This document shows, in pieces, positions 43,439-55,831 of a stretch of DNA of 64,000 nucleotides. Numbering within the stretch: the stretch's first letter is position 1; each line of letters starts with the position of its first letter. The translations under genes were made by a program, and so were the position numbers. The stretch covers positions 48,091,137-48,155,136 of the forward strand of contig NC_073304.1 in NCBI RefSeq assembly GCF_027595985.1. The letters are read 5' to 3'. Source of the DNA: Sorex araneus (lineage: Eukaryota > Chordata > Mammalia > Eulipotyphla > Soricidae). A model generated the notes under the pieces. The model was not told the DNA's origin. It ran no database searches and saw only the letters and a list, made by a program, of their open reading frames with translations.

Positions 43439-43604
43439 AGGGCCCGAGAGATAGTACAGCAAGTAAAGCACTTGCCTTGCCCATGGCTGACTGGATACAA
43501 TCCTCTGAAACTTTTATAGTCCATGAGTGCTTCCAGGAGTTATCCTTAAGTGCAGAGCCAGGAGTAACCCCTTAGCACATCCAGGTATGAAAGAAAAAAA
43601 AAAG
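43439..43604 (+). repeat. tRNA-derived SINE, plus strand
   Basis: 'GGGCCCGAGAGATAGTACAGC', 'GCACTTGCCTTGCCCATGGC', 'GTGCAGAGCCAGGAGTAACCCCTTAGC' and an A-rich tail. B box decayed ('GGATACAATCC'). Confidence 0.88.
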
Positions 43605-43887
43605 GATAAAAAACAAGAGCTGTTGAACTAAACCAGGAAGAGTGGAACAATTTTCCTCCAAGGCATCTACCATAAGGCACATAAAGTCATTCTGCTCACA
43701 CTCCATCCTCCACAACAATCTTGCCTTTCTAAATCACTTTCTATAGTAATGAAAGCTTACTGAACAAAGATCAAATTCAACTACTACTCCAAACTCATCC
43801 ATTTCCCTTGTCAGAAAAGCTGACATTCTAGCCCCCTTTCTGAGCCCCTGTTATATCTCTCATTTTTTGTTCCCTACTTTTCACATT
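43605..43887. other. No gene seen
   Basis: Unique-looking flank of the HNRNPA3 retrocopy insertion site. Confidence 0.5.
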
Positions 43888-43902
43888 AAAGAATTTTGTT
43901 TC

Positions 43903-45833
<1,931 letters not shown>

Positions 45834-45848
45834 AAAAAATTTTGTTTC

Positions 45849-46029
45849 ACTGTTGTGGAAGGCAGGCCATTTTTACAACAAATATTCTCCATCAAATAAG
45901 TTAGAAACAGAGAATATTTTGAACTCTCCATGCTTAATACTACATGTAAGCTGTTTTGTATGAATTATCTTATTTAATGTTTGACAAAGTCCTGGGAAAA
46001 GGATATTTTCCTCACTTAAAACTTGGAAA
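45849..46029. other. No gene seen
   Basis: Flank downstream of the retrocopy; AT-rich. Confidence 0.5.
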
Positions 46030-46350
46030 AAAACATCTTAGTCATCTTTTATACAAGGAATTAATGGTTTCATGGTGTAAGATGCAACAATCTTACCTAA
46101 CTTTCTTCTAAGGAAACATTTTTTGATCACTCTGTTAGCAAATAATTGATGATAAGCAATATAAAATAAATTAAGGGCCTGCTATGGGTTCAGGTTGAGG
46201 GGTTAGTTGGAAAATTTGGAGACAATGGTAGAGGGAAGGTATAATGAGGTGGGATTGGTGTTGGAATATTGGGTGCCTATCCTCATGAACAACTTTGTAA
46301 ACCACAGATCATCATGAACAACTTTGTAAACCACAGTGTTTATATAAAGT
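46030..46350 (+). repeat. L1-like 3'-end family 2, copy B
   Basis: 'CTTTTATACAAGGAATTAATGG', 'GATGCAACAATCTTACC', 'TCTTCTAAGGAAAC', 'AAGCAATATAAAATAAATTAAGGGCCTGC', 'GGTGGGATTGGTGTTGGAATATTG' align with copy C at 61880-62160. A 29-bp segment ending 'GAACAACTTTGTAAACCACAG' is tandemly duplicated at about 46280-46338. Confidence 0.55.
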
Positions 46351-47130
46351 GTAAGGGAAAAATTAAGTTAAAAGAAAAACCTTGGAAAACAGAGATTTAG
46401 ATGGCTCCAGATTATAGAACTAATGGCTGGCAGATTTGATTTCTGAGCCCTAGTGAGCAGTTTAACGTCAAGTTTCTTGTACTGATATATCGAGAGGATT
46501 TTCCTCTTTTCCTTTATGAAATAATAAAAATACATAATGGAATATAATTGGAATCTACTGACATCTGAGGAAAACTTTTTGTTATATATTTTACCTTTTC
46601 ATAAAACTCATATTCACTGAAAATCCATGAGGAAATATAGAGAGGCAAAAAAGAAGGAAAAACACCACTGGGAATTCTATAAGACAGATCATGTCTTTTG
46701 GGTATGGGTCCTTGAAATACTTTTTATGGGAAAATTTCTATGGATTAATGCTTTATAAAGACTTCATCCTGGAAACAGCTCTATACTAACTGTTTAATAG
46801 CATTTGATGACATAGGCACCATGCTTTAAGTAACAAACACCAAATGGTATGCATATGAATGTGTGTATGTGTTTTTGAATGAACAGTTTTGAAATGAACA
46901 GCTATATAACTATCTATATTTATTTTAATGTTTTAATCCTTTTGAAGGGCAAGAAATGCTATTTGCTTGTTTTATGACAATAAAAAGCCACTCACTCAAA
47001 AATCATTAATGCTAAAAAGGAACAAACAAAAATCTCTAAATTAGTGGTTGGCAGCCTTTGCTTGTAAAGAGGCAGATAGTATTTGTGGTCCTTAGGCCAT
47101 ATGGTCTCCTTGTAAGCAGTCAACCCTATA
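46351..47130. other. No gene seen
   Basis: AT-rich unique-looking sequence. Confidence 0.5.
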
Positions 47131-47402
47131 TATCATACTGTATCACACTGTATCACACTGTATCACACTGTCATCCCATTGATCATCGATTTGCTTGAGC
47201 AGGCACCAGTAACTTCTCCATTGTGAGACTTGTTACTGTTTTTAGCATATCGAATGCACCATGGGTAGCTTGACAGGCTCTGCCGTGCTGGCGAGATACT
47301 CTCAAGAGCTTCCTGGGCTCTTCGAGAGGGGCAGAGGAATCGAACTCGTGTCAGCTGCTTGCAAGGCAAATGCCTTACCTGCTGTGATATTGCTCCAACC
47401 TG
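47131..47402 (-). repeat. RTE-tailed SINE, full-length, minus strand, decamer tail
   Basis: Begins with four tandem decamers TATCACACTG (first with one mismatch, 47131-47170). Then the RTE-like end complement 'TCATCCCATTGATCATCG', the middle ('TTGTGAGACTTGTTACTG', 'ATGGGTAGCTTGACAGGCTC', 'CTCTTCGAGAGG') and a complete SOR-like head complement ('GAATCGAACTCG', 'GCAAGGCAAATGCCTTACC'). Confidence 0.92.
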
Positions 47403-47474
47403 AAGGTAGTCCAAAAGTAATGAGTGGTCGCAAGGTAAACCTAAAGTCAACCTCAGCAAACTATAAACTAAACC

Positions 47475-47517
47475 CTATATATATACATATATATACACAT
47501 ATATAAGCATATATATG

Positions 47518-47560
<43 letters not shown>
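47475..47560. repeat. Compound (TA)n-(GA)n microsatellite
   Basis: TATA/CATA variants to 47534, then a pure GA run to 47560. Confidence 0.93.
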
Positions 47561-47759
47561 CCCCCAAGCAGTAACAGGCAATATAGAAATGAATCTGCGT
47601 GGTTGAGGTTGAGTATCAACAAAACAATTTATAGACACTGAAATTTGAATTTTAGATCATTTTCACATATCATAAATTCTCCTTTTGATTTTTGAAAAAT
47701 GAACTAAACATGCCAAAACTGTGCTTATTCTGTGAGTGATATAAGAACAAGTGAGGCCA

Positions 47760-48114
47760 CACCATGTAAAGTATGGTTCGAGGACCCCCTGGGAATGGAA
47801 GATGTGCACTAAAAGAAGAGTATAGATCAAACACGATGGCCACTCAATACCTCTACTGCAAACCACCACACCCAAAAGGAGAGAGAGAAAAAAAGAGAAT
47901 GCCCTGCCACAGAGGTGGGATTGGGCGGGGGGATTAGGTGGGGGAGGCGGGAGGGATACTGGAATCATAGGTGGTGGAGAATGAGCACTGGTGGAGGGAT
48001 GGGTACTCGAGCATTGTATGACTGAAACACAAGCACAAAAAGTTGTAAGTCTGTAACTGTACCTCATGGTAGTTCACTAATAAAAATTAAAAAAAAAAAA
48101 AAAAGAAAAAAGAA
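47760..48114 (+). mobile_element. 5'-truncated shrew L1 3' end, plus strand, perfect TSD
   Basis: 'CACGATGGCCACTCAATACC', 'GAATGCCCTGCCACAGAGG', G-rich tract 47925-47975, 'GAGCACTGGTGGAGGGATGG', 'GTAAGTCTGTAACTGTACC', then poly(A). Perfect 17-bp TSD AAGAACAAGTGAGGCCA at 47743-47759 and 48115-48131. Confidence 0.93.
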
Positions 48115-48183
48115 AAGAACAAGTGAGGCCATAGTCTTCTCTCCCACTGTTTCAGAAATTAAAAAAAAAACAACCAATCTTTC

Positions 48184-48382
48184 CGGGGCCAGAGCAATAA
48201 AAAGTACAGTGGGTAGGGCATTTGCCTTGCACACAGCAGGATCTCTGTATCTGCAATCCCTGCAATATCTGCAATATGTCCCCCACGCACGACCAAGAAT
48301 AATTCTTGAGTGCAGAGCCAGGAGTAACCCATGAGAATCACTGGGTGTGGTCCATAAACCAAACTAAACCAAAACAAAAACC
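48184..48382 (+). repeat. SOR-type SINE, plus strand, with short internal expansion
   Basis: 'GGGGCCAGAGCAATAAAAAGTACAGTGGG', 'GCCTTGCACACAGC', 'GTGCAGAGCCAGGAGTAACCC' and a CAAAAC-rich tail. The B-box region is replaced by a small repeat ('ATCTGCAATCCCTGCAATATCTGCAATATG'). Confidence 0.88.
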
Positions 48383-48625
48383 TTTCCCTTTTCTTTGCAT
48401 GTGACTTCCTGACCAAAATAATTCACATTAAAAAGTGATTGGCAGGTACCAATCTTCCCTTTGGGAATTTCCTGTTACAAGGCTGACTGCAGATAGAGCT
48501 AGCTGGCCATGGGACAATTATTTTGGAATAGGAGGACATGCAGTTCTTCATTCATAGAATTGGGAGATTTGCCAGGAGGCTTTAAAATCTGAGGAGGCAG
48601 CAAAAAGAAAATAGGAAATTTAAGT

Positions 48626-48802
48626 AGCACTGTCATCCCATTGTTCATCCATTTGCTCAAGCAGGCACCAATAATGTCTCTGTTGTGAGACTTGTTACTG
48701 TTTTTGGCATATCAAATATGCCATGGGTAGCTTGCCAGCTCTCCGAGAGGGGTGAAGGAATCGAACCTGGGTCTGCCGTGTGCAAGGCAAACCGCCCTAA
48801 GA
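48626..48802 (-). repeat. RTE-tailed SINE, minus strand, head partly deleted
   Basis: 'AGCACTGTCATCCCATTGTTCATCC', 'GTGAGACTTGTTACTGTTTTTGGCATATC', 'GCCATGGGTAGCTTGCCAGC', 'GAATCGAACCTGGG', 'GTGCAAGGCAAACCG'. Confidence 0.88.
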
Positions 48803-49553
48803 GACTATTAATTATAAAGAAAGTGATCCATTAACTGGCTAAACTGTGATGAGAACTACTGAAATTGTTGCACCATAGGAGACCCAGGTACTTAGGAGCA
48901 TTTCTCTGTTCCTGGGTAGACATAGAATCTTACTCTTAGCCTTGATTAGTGGCCTCACAATATCCTCAGAGCTCAAGGTATTTATCCACAAGTATTTATG
49001 GTTTTATGCTATTGTATATGTAAACAATTACAGAAAATGTGTTTTCATGTTACTGTCGCTAAGTAGCAACTTCGTTTCTGGTTACTTGTAAAGCTCAGAC
49101 AAATAGCAGGCAAAAATCCTTTTGTGACTGAACCTGAAGACAACCCTGGAACAACCAAAGGGGAACAGGTTAATGCGTTGATGTCAAAACTTTTCCTGCA
49201 AAGACCTAATGTCACGCAGATTGAACACAGAATCTCCTTTGATGAAACATAAGCCCTAAACCTCAAAAGTATCCCAGGAAGGCAAAGCAAAAAAGTTGCC
49301 TTGAGGCACAAAATCAAACATAACCTAAGGTGTAGATGCAGTTGGTTTTTTTCTGTAAGTCTCTTTAGTGTTGCTGTCCGTCCAACCCTAGCCAAACTCC
49401 ACACACTGGAACTCATAGGTGGTGTGCATGTGTGCACGTGCCCAGGAAATGCAAGCAACACCCCGGGTTAGGACAGGCAGTTTGAAGGCAAATATCAACG
49501 CACCAGGCAGCTTAAAGTGAACAATTTAAAAAAACAAAAACAAAAACAAAAAT
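48803..49553. other. No gene seen
   Basis: Unique-looking sequence. The 138-codon minus frame at 49045-49461 has no recognisable domain and no supporting signals. Confidence 0.45.
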
Positions 49554-49745
49554 CAGGGCCAGAGAAATAGTCGAGCTGGTAGAACACTTGCCTTACATGC
49601 TGACTACCTAGGTTCCATCTCCAACACGCCTACGGCCCCTCCATTCGGGTATCATAGCTAGGACTGATCCCTGAGAGCAGAGACAGGAGTAAGTCTTGAC
49701 TACCACAAGGTGTGGCCCCAAACCGAAATGAAAAAATACATATTA
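49554..49745 (+). repeat. Old tRNA-derived SINE, plus strand
   Basis: 'GGGCCAGAGAAATAGTCGAGC', 'ACTTGCCTTACATGCTGACTACC', 'AGAGCAGAGACAGGAGTAAGTC' and 'AAGGTGTGGCCCCAAACC' with A-rich tail. Confidence 0.82.
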
Positions 49746-49759
49746 AAAAGAAAGAAAAG

Positions 49760-49851
49760 ATGAGGCTGGATCAATAGCAGAGCGGGTAGGGTGTTTCCTT
49801 TACAGTAACACCTGTGCATTGCCGGGTGTGACCCTAAAAGAAAAAAAAAAG
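49760..49851 (+). repeat. SOR SINE with large internal deletion, plus strand
   Basis: Head 'GAGGCTGGATCAATAGCAGAGCGGGTAGGGTGTTT' joins directly to the end 'AACACCTGTGCATTGCCGGGTGTGACCC' plus A tail; about 90 bp of the middle are absent. Confidence 0.85.
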
Positions 49852-50877
49852 ATTCACTTGACATTACCCTCAGCAATTGTGTTCAGATATTCCCAATCCC
49901 CAATTTCCATTTCAATGAAATGCTAAAAATCATTAAAATAATATGAATAAAGTATTTACACAGGCTAGAAGAATTGTTGCTGTTTGTAAGCCTTTGACCT
50001 TGCCTCTTGCCTCAGACTCCTGTTCTATTCCCTTTGGCACCTGTCTTTGGCAATGGCTAGGATTGAATGGCTGATAGAAGCAAATCACCATGTAGTTAAA
50101 GATCTTTACTTTTAAAATCATTCCCTCCACCCCACCTTATATTGTCAGGCTATGTTAAAAGGGTATATCGTTCCTTGAGAAGACCAAAAATACATTCTGA
50201 GCTTTGATGCAGATAAAACTGCTATTTTAAATTTTCAATGTAGAAAAATTAAGGCTTATCAATGGAATTTTTAGGTTGCCGAAATTATTAGTTAGCTGTG
50301 GGAGTGTAGGTATACTGATATTATTAGCCTTCTTTACATGGATGCCTTAGGAACTGTGGTGAGAGACCCAGAGTTTAATGGCCCAATGCCAGCGTGGGCA
50401 GAGATCCCTGGTGAACTTTTCTCCCTTCAGTAATTGTAATTCTACATCTGTTTCTAGCCCTTCTCACCTTGGCAAGAGCACTCTGCAAGAGTCAAATGGA
50501 TTTCAGAACCAACTACAGGGAGTAGTCCAGATCCCTGTTGATAAATAAATTATGTCCCAATTACTGGTGCGCTTCTGAAATATGTTCCTGAATGAAGCAA
50601 AAAATTAAGCCCCTGAGCTTCAGCGTATCTTATTTTGCTATCCACTGTAATAACTCTGTGTCTGTGTTCACTAACTCATTCCCTTTGGCGATGCAAAGGC
50701 GAGTTTGAGGGAAAAAAAATACACAACAAACTGTCGTCTGGTTTATGCTTTTCTGGAGAAGAAGCGAGAGTGCTATGTTTTAAAAATTAGAACACAGTAA
50801 CAGTGTCACCTTGAATTTAGAAAGTGCAGTTTTCAGCTTTGTGATTCCAAGTCCTCTGCCACCACTTCAAAAAGCTG
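49852..50877. other. No gene seen
   Basis: AT-rich unique-looking sequence. Confidence 0.5.
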
Positions 50878-51198
50878 TCTGAGAGAGAGGGCATAACAAG
50901 AGTACAGGGGGTGAGCAACTTGCCTTGCACTTGAGTGGCCTGGGTCCAGTCCCTGACACCACATATGGTTGTTTGAAACACCTCCAGGAGTGATCCCTGA
51001 ATACAGAGTCAGAACTAAGCCCTGAGCAATGTCAGGTGTGGTCAGATAGTCCCACACTCTTTCCCCCGGAACCCGCAAATAGAAACTGAAAAAAAATTGT
51101 TTGGAGCAGAGAGATAGCATGAGATGACTCTGGCGTGATCCCTGACTAAAGATCACTAAGAGCAACATGCTAAGCACTGTTGGGTCTGACCCAAATCA
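50878..51198 (+). repeat. Two adjacent old tRNA-derived SINEs, plus strand
   Basis: The first (50878-51055) has 'CAACTTGCCTTGCACTTGAGTGGCC', 'GGGTCCAGTCCC', 'CTCCAGGAGTGATCCCTGAATACAGAG'. The second (51100-51198) has 'GGAGCAGAGAGATAGC', 'GTGATCCCTGAC', 'AAGCACTGTTGGGTCTGACCC' and is internally deleted. Confidence 0.75.
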
Positions 51199-51732
51199 TA
51201 CCCCTGCCTCCCTGGCCTCCAATATAAACGATTTAAAAAAGATGCGGAAGGAGAGATGACTAGAAGGTTATAGTTAGAGATCAGCTGAAACAGGACACCT
51301 AAAATGGAAACCCCATTTCCTGACCGCCTCTCTAAAGGTAGAAGCCCCAGGGGTCACTGGAAACCCAGACTGAACTGCAAACAGGCACTGGCAGAGAAGC
51401 AGAAGGGACAAGAGCGTGAGCTGCAGCACTCCTGGAAGCTTTACTTCCCCACCAGGAAGCATGGGGGAAAGCGACATAGGATGACTGAGGAAGCTGGCAC
51501 TGACCTTCCATAGGCAGGAAGACCTGACCACATGTCCAGGAAACAAGGGGGTGTGACCCTGCTCCCCAACAGTCCGTTTCACTAGCTCTCAGCTAGATTT
51601 GGGGTGCTTTTTTGCCAGGCAAAGGAATGGGCCACTTCCTGTGTATGACTTTGACTGCAGATTATAATGTTGATTTCCGTTTGGGTTTTAATTGGGTTGT
51701 TTGACTTTTGGTTTTTTCCCTTCCCCAACCAA

Positions 51733-51735
<3 letters not shown>
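51199..51735. other. No gene seen
   Basis: Unique-looking sequence; overlapping frames on both strands at 51274-51582 lack domains. Confidence 0.45.
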
Positions 51736-51782
<47 letters not shown>

Positions 51783-51840
51783 CTCTCTCTCTTTCTCTCT
51801 CTCACTTACTCACACACACACACACACACTCTTTCTCTTT
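51736..51840. repeat. Compound (TC)n-(CA)n microsatellite
   Basis: TC run (51736-51803) with CCC and TTTC interruptions, then a CA run to about 51829. Confidence 0.95.
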
Positions 51841-52204
51841 TAATCCTTTATTTGTCAAAGAAGACACAAAAGAGATCTGATGAAAATTCAAATTAGGGCT
51901 AATTTCCCTTCCCCCCTCTCCCCCAGGGAGAGAAGGAGATGAAAAGGTTTCCTTCCCATTCTTCAAATTCCCTATCAGTATTAACTACACAGGGAAGGGA
52001 GGCGGCCACCTGTTTTCAGAGCCATTTTCATACCTGCTCTCCCTCTCTTCCCACAGTAGTTTCCAAAATTACCTCAGGCTTAAAGGGGTGGTTTCTGAGT
52101 AAATCAGTCCCATCCCTCTGAAATCATGCAAAACTCTCAATGACCTTGGCTGCAGCAAGGAGAATAATCATCGGCTTTTTCTGGTCCTGGATTCCTTTGG
52201 TTCT
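51841..52204. other. No gene seen
   Basis: Unique-looking sequence. Confidence 0.5.
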
Positions 52205-52265
52205 TTCTAGATCTGGTATTTATCGAGTACTTACTGTGTATCAAGCAATGGTCTAATTCTTTTTG
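52205..52265 (-). repeat. MIR end fragment, minus strand
   Basis: 'GTATTTATCGAGTACTTACTGTGTATCAAGCAATGGTCTAATTC' matches the MIR terminal complement (atttattgagcacttactatgtgccaggcactgttctaa). A SINE follows at once. Confidence 0.7.
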
Positions 52266-52267
52266 GA

Positions 52268-52415
52268 TTTTTTTTTTTATGGTAAGGGGCACTCCCAGCT
52301 GTGGTCAAGGATTACTCCTGGCTCAGTACTCAGGAATCATTCCTGGTAGGGTTTGAGGGACAATATGAGGTGCCAGACAATATGAGGCTTGGCTATGTGC
52401 AAGGCAACCCTCTGG
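52268..52415 (-). repeat. Old tRNA-derived SINE, minus strand
   Basis: T-rich start, 'GGGCACTCCCAGCTGTGG', 'GGATTACTCCTGGCTCAGTACTCAGGAATC', 'TATGTGCAAGGCAACCC'. 'GACAATATGAGG' is duplicated at 52360-52387. Confidence 0.7.
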
Positions 52416-52779
52416 ACTTGATCTCGCCCTATCTACTTCTTTATTATTTTCTCCTTTTTTTTCTTTTTGTCTTTCCCTTGACACATGCAGACCATGTGGG
52501 AAGATACCCTCAGCACTTGCTGTGCACCAGGACTAGATGCTTCTCTTGCAGGGTTAGATGCACCGCCCCTTTCTAAGGACTAAGCAGTCTTCCCTGTCCT
52601 TTTGTCCTTTCTTGAAGGGGTATTTATAGAAGAGCTGTCATGATGGCCTGAGGGATTGAGGATGGCGCTGGATTTGGACTCCAGGTCTTCTGCTTTAAGT
52701 CACTGAGTCATCTGCATGGGTGGGGAGAGGCAGTTCTTGGGGTCCCTCCAGGTTTTTCCCACACATACCTTCCCTGTTC
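52416..52779. other. No gene seen
   Basis: T-rich then unique-looking sequence. Confidence 0.5.
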
Positions 52780-52870
52780 CTCAAGAAGCCTTTTGAGACT
52801 CACTTTTATTATCCCCATTTGATAGATGAGCAAGGTGGAACACAGGTTCCATTAGGCAGCCCCGGAGATA
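52780..52870 (-). repeat. MIR core fragment, minus strand
   Basis: 'TTTTATTATCCCCATTTGATAGATGAGCAAGG' is the complement of the MIR core. Confidence 0.6.
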
Positions 52871-53094
52871 GCCCTTGTGGAGGTATTAGAGGGGCTGCTC
52901 CCTTTTGCACATACCACCTCCTATTCGATTTGCTGCACGAGCACTTCTCCTGACTGCCTGCAGATAGAGTCATCTCCTAATTGTGTGCCAGCAAAGGACA
53001 TGAACTATCTTGTGTGTGGTGAGTTTGTTTTGTCCTGTAATCTAATAATTTACATAAGCTTTTGTCTTAATAAATACAACAGAAGTACTCTGAG
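52871..53094. other. No gene seen
   Basis: Unique-looking sequence. Confidence 0.5.
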
Positions 53095-53195
53095 GTATGT
53101 TGAATATTTCTCTGTGCCCCTACAACACTAGCTCATGGCTTGGCACACAATAGACAATATCTTCTGTGTGATTTATTAGATGTCAGCATTTACTA
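53095..53195 (+). repeat. Possible L2 or MIR terminal fragment
   Basis: 'CTCATGGCTTGGCACACAATAGACAATATCTTC' resembles 'agcacagtgcctggcacatagtaggcactc'. Confidence 0.4.
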
Positions 53196-53899
53196 CATTC
53201 CATGAATAAACATGCACATTATAGGAAAAGTGCCTTTATGAACAAATACCCTCCTTTTACATATTGCAACTAAGCTCATGTTGCATATTAAGTGCACATT
53301 TATCAGGGGAGTATTCACATATCAGTCGTGTCTATTGAGGAGGAATTCATTAGTGTAGTGTACAGACCTACAAGAATCCAGAAGTTCTGGGGACCCTATG
53401 CAGACCTGCAAGGCAAGGCCCTGGAGTGAAATGGACATTCCATTGCTTCTCTGCATTCTGCTATTGTGAAGGAAAGTGTTTCTGTCCAGCATTTCTCTAC
53501 CACAACCCTTTCTGAACCCATAAACCTTCGACCTGGGGTGGTAGACTTTACTCAGGGTGACTTTCTCAGCCACAAACATGTCCACATGGCAAGTAGTGTT
53601 CATGGACCACAGAACCAGAACCCCGCTGCTAAACTATAAAATAGGGAATCAATGTTACCCAGACCACAATCCTCAAAGTGCAAAACAATCCATCCTTGTA
53701 TAAAGTAGTGGCCTCAAAAGTCAGTATTCATACACCCCATTCCTTTTCTGTATGGGTAACTTAGTAAGGAGTTTCAATCTCCTAACTTCATGTAACCATT
53801 GGGAAAAGCAACCAGGCAGAAAGAAGAGCACACACAGAAGCTTTGACTTGAACATCTGACAGAATTTTATACAATTAGTATTAGTAAAAATATAAGTTT
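53196..53899. other. No gene seen
   Basis: Unique-looking sequence; a 93-codon minus frame at 53322-53603 has no recognisable domain. Confidence 0.45.
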
Positions 53900-54002
53900 A
53901 AGAGGCCACAGATGTGGCTTAGCCATAGAACATTTTCCTTGCAGCCAGGAACCTGGGTTTGATCCATGTACCACAAACAATAACAACAACAATAACAAAT
54001 CC
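53900..54002 (+). repeat. Short tRNA-headed SINE, plus strand
   Basis: 'CCACAGATGTGGCTTAGCCATAGAAC', 'TTCCTTGCAGCCAGGAACC', B box 'GGGTTTGATCC', then a CAA-repeat tail. Only the tRNA part and tail are present. Confidence 0.6.
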
Positions 54003-54118
54003 CTAAAATAGAGTTTAAGCCACCTCCCAAACCCAGATTTAAACTGTTCGCAAATATTCCCTGAAGTCAACAACACAAGAATTCTTGATTTTGGCAATGC
54101 ATTCAATTCCCTTTGGAA

Positions 54119-54174
<56 letters not shown>
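54119..54174. repeat. (CA)n microsatellite
   Basis: Uninterrupted CA run of about 55 bp, the longest in the window. Confidence 0.97.
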
Positions 54175-54178
<4 letters not shown>

Positions 54179-54347
54179 CAGGTTCTTTCTCTAGAAATTC
54201 CACAATTCAGAAAACAAACGAACAAACAAACAAGACTGAACTATTCAGTCTTGTGTGAAGTCTTGGTGAGCTTTACTGTGACACAAAAGTACAATGTAAT
54301 GGGCAACTCTTAATCCCGGGCTTTGTCTCTCACAGTTGTTCCTTTTT

Positions 54348-54527
54348 TTTTTTTTTTTCTTTTTGGGTCACACCTGGTGATGCACAGGGGTTACTCCTGG
54401 CTCTGCACTCAGGAATTACTCCTGGCAGTGCTGGGGAGACCATATGGGATACCGGGGATCGAACCCAGGTCGGCCGTGTGCAAAGCAAATACCCTACCTG
54501 CTGTGTTATCGATCTGGCCCCACACCC
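54348..54527 (-). repeat. SOR SINE, full-length, minus strand, with TSD
   Basis: T-rich start, 'TTTTTGGGTCACACCTGG', 'GGGGATCGAACCCAGGTCGG', 'GTTATCGATCTGGCCCC'. TSD CACAGTTGTTCCTTTTT at 54331-54347 and 54528-54544. Confidence 0.96.
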
Positions 54528-54544
54528 CACAGTTGTTCCTTTTT

Positions 54545-55654
54545 AATACAAAGGGCAAGAGAGCAATATCACTAAGAACACAAGTTCTGTAAGCAAAAAG
54601 ACATAATATTTTGTAGCCACCAAAAAAAAAAAAAACACCAAAAAACAATAAACCCCGTGGGTGCTATGACTTCAACATCAATAGAAGTAAAATATTTTTC
54701 ATAAACACAACCAAACTACCCATCCCTGAAAATTTTAAAGAAAAGGGGGGATTAAAACCCCAAATTTTGAATATTCTATTCCCATTTAAATGTTATTAAC
54801 TATTGGCAATATGATAGTTTGAAAATAAGAGCAGGATGGTGAAGGCTTATAATTGCCTGACACGCTTTGCTGTTTATTGAAACATTTTAATTATGCATGG
54901 TCTAAACCAAACGGAAAAACAACTGATTTCTATTCAATGATATTTAATTGACCTACAATATTATTTTAAATTCATTCTTATTTATAGCCTTTCTTTTTTT
55001 TTTTTAATGAAAAGGATGCCTTCCTTTGTTTGGCAGATGCAACTGGATTTGCTGTTGCGAAGATTCATTTTATGTTCTCTTCTCTAGTACTCTATTTCTT
55101 TTTGTTGTTCTTTTATTCCAAGGATGAACCTGTACACTATTATAGTCATGTGCATATTTCTATTTACTTTGAAAGCAACATTTTAGACATAAGCAACATT
55201 TGCCAGTCTCATATTCCACTACTACAGAGAATTCTATTCCCTAGTCCCATGCTTAGAGAAATTGAAACTATTTTTTATAAACAACTTTATAAAAATTAAA
55301 TTAGATTTTATAAACTAACCAGAAAAATTGGGCACTAACAACAATATATGCTATATTTTGGGGAATGGTGAATTCCAAAGTCTCTTTTGGCAAAAATGCC
55401 TTAGCTTAAAATTCGAACTCTAAATGGTAGAATTCTGGTACTCAGTAAGGGGAGTGACATAGCTTTGTCAAGATTAATCTTTGAGAACTCATTAATCTTG
55501 TGATCCATTCTTATCCTTCTTTCTAAAATCCAGTTCACTGATATACCTGGATTCTAGGGACAACTTTGGAATGAGGACATTGAGGCTGAAATATCTACAA
55601 ACTCTCTTCAGTTTCCAGAACAATTCAGGACCCACCTCACCTATGTTTAATATC
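54545..55654. other. No gene seen
   Basis: AT-rich unique-looking sequence with A-runs. Confidence 0.5.
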
Positions 55655-55830
55655 TTTTCTATTTTGTGTTTTGGGCCACATCTAATTGTGCTCAGGGCTT
55701 ACTCGTGACTCTGTGCTCAGGGATTACTTCTGGTGTTGCTTGGTGAAACCATGTGCAATACCAATAATCACACTGGGGTCAGCTGCATGTGAGGGAAGTA
55801 CCTTAACCCCTGTACTATCTTCTCAGCACC
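55655..55830 (-). repeat. Old tRNA-derived SINE, minus strand
   Basis: 'TTTTGGGCCACATCTAATTGTGCTCAGGG', 'CACACTGGGGTCAGCTGCATG', 'CTGTACTATCTTCTCAGCACC'. Confidence 0.78.
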
Positions 55831-55831
55831 T

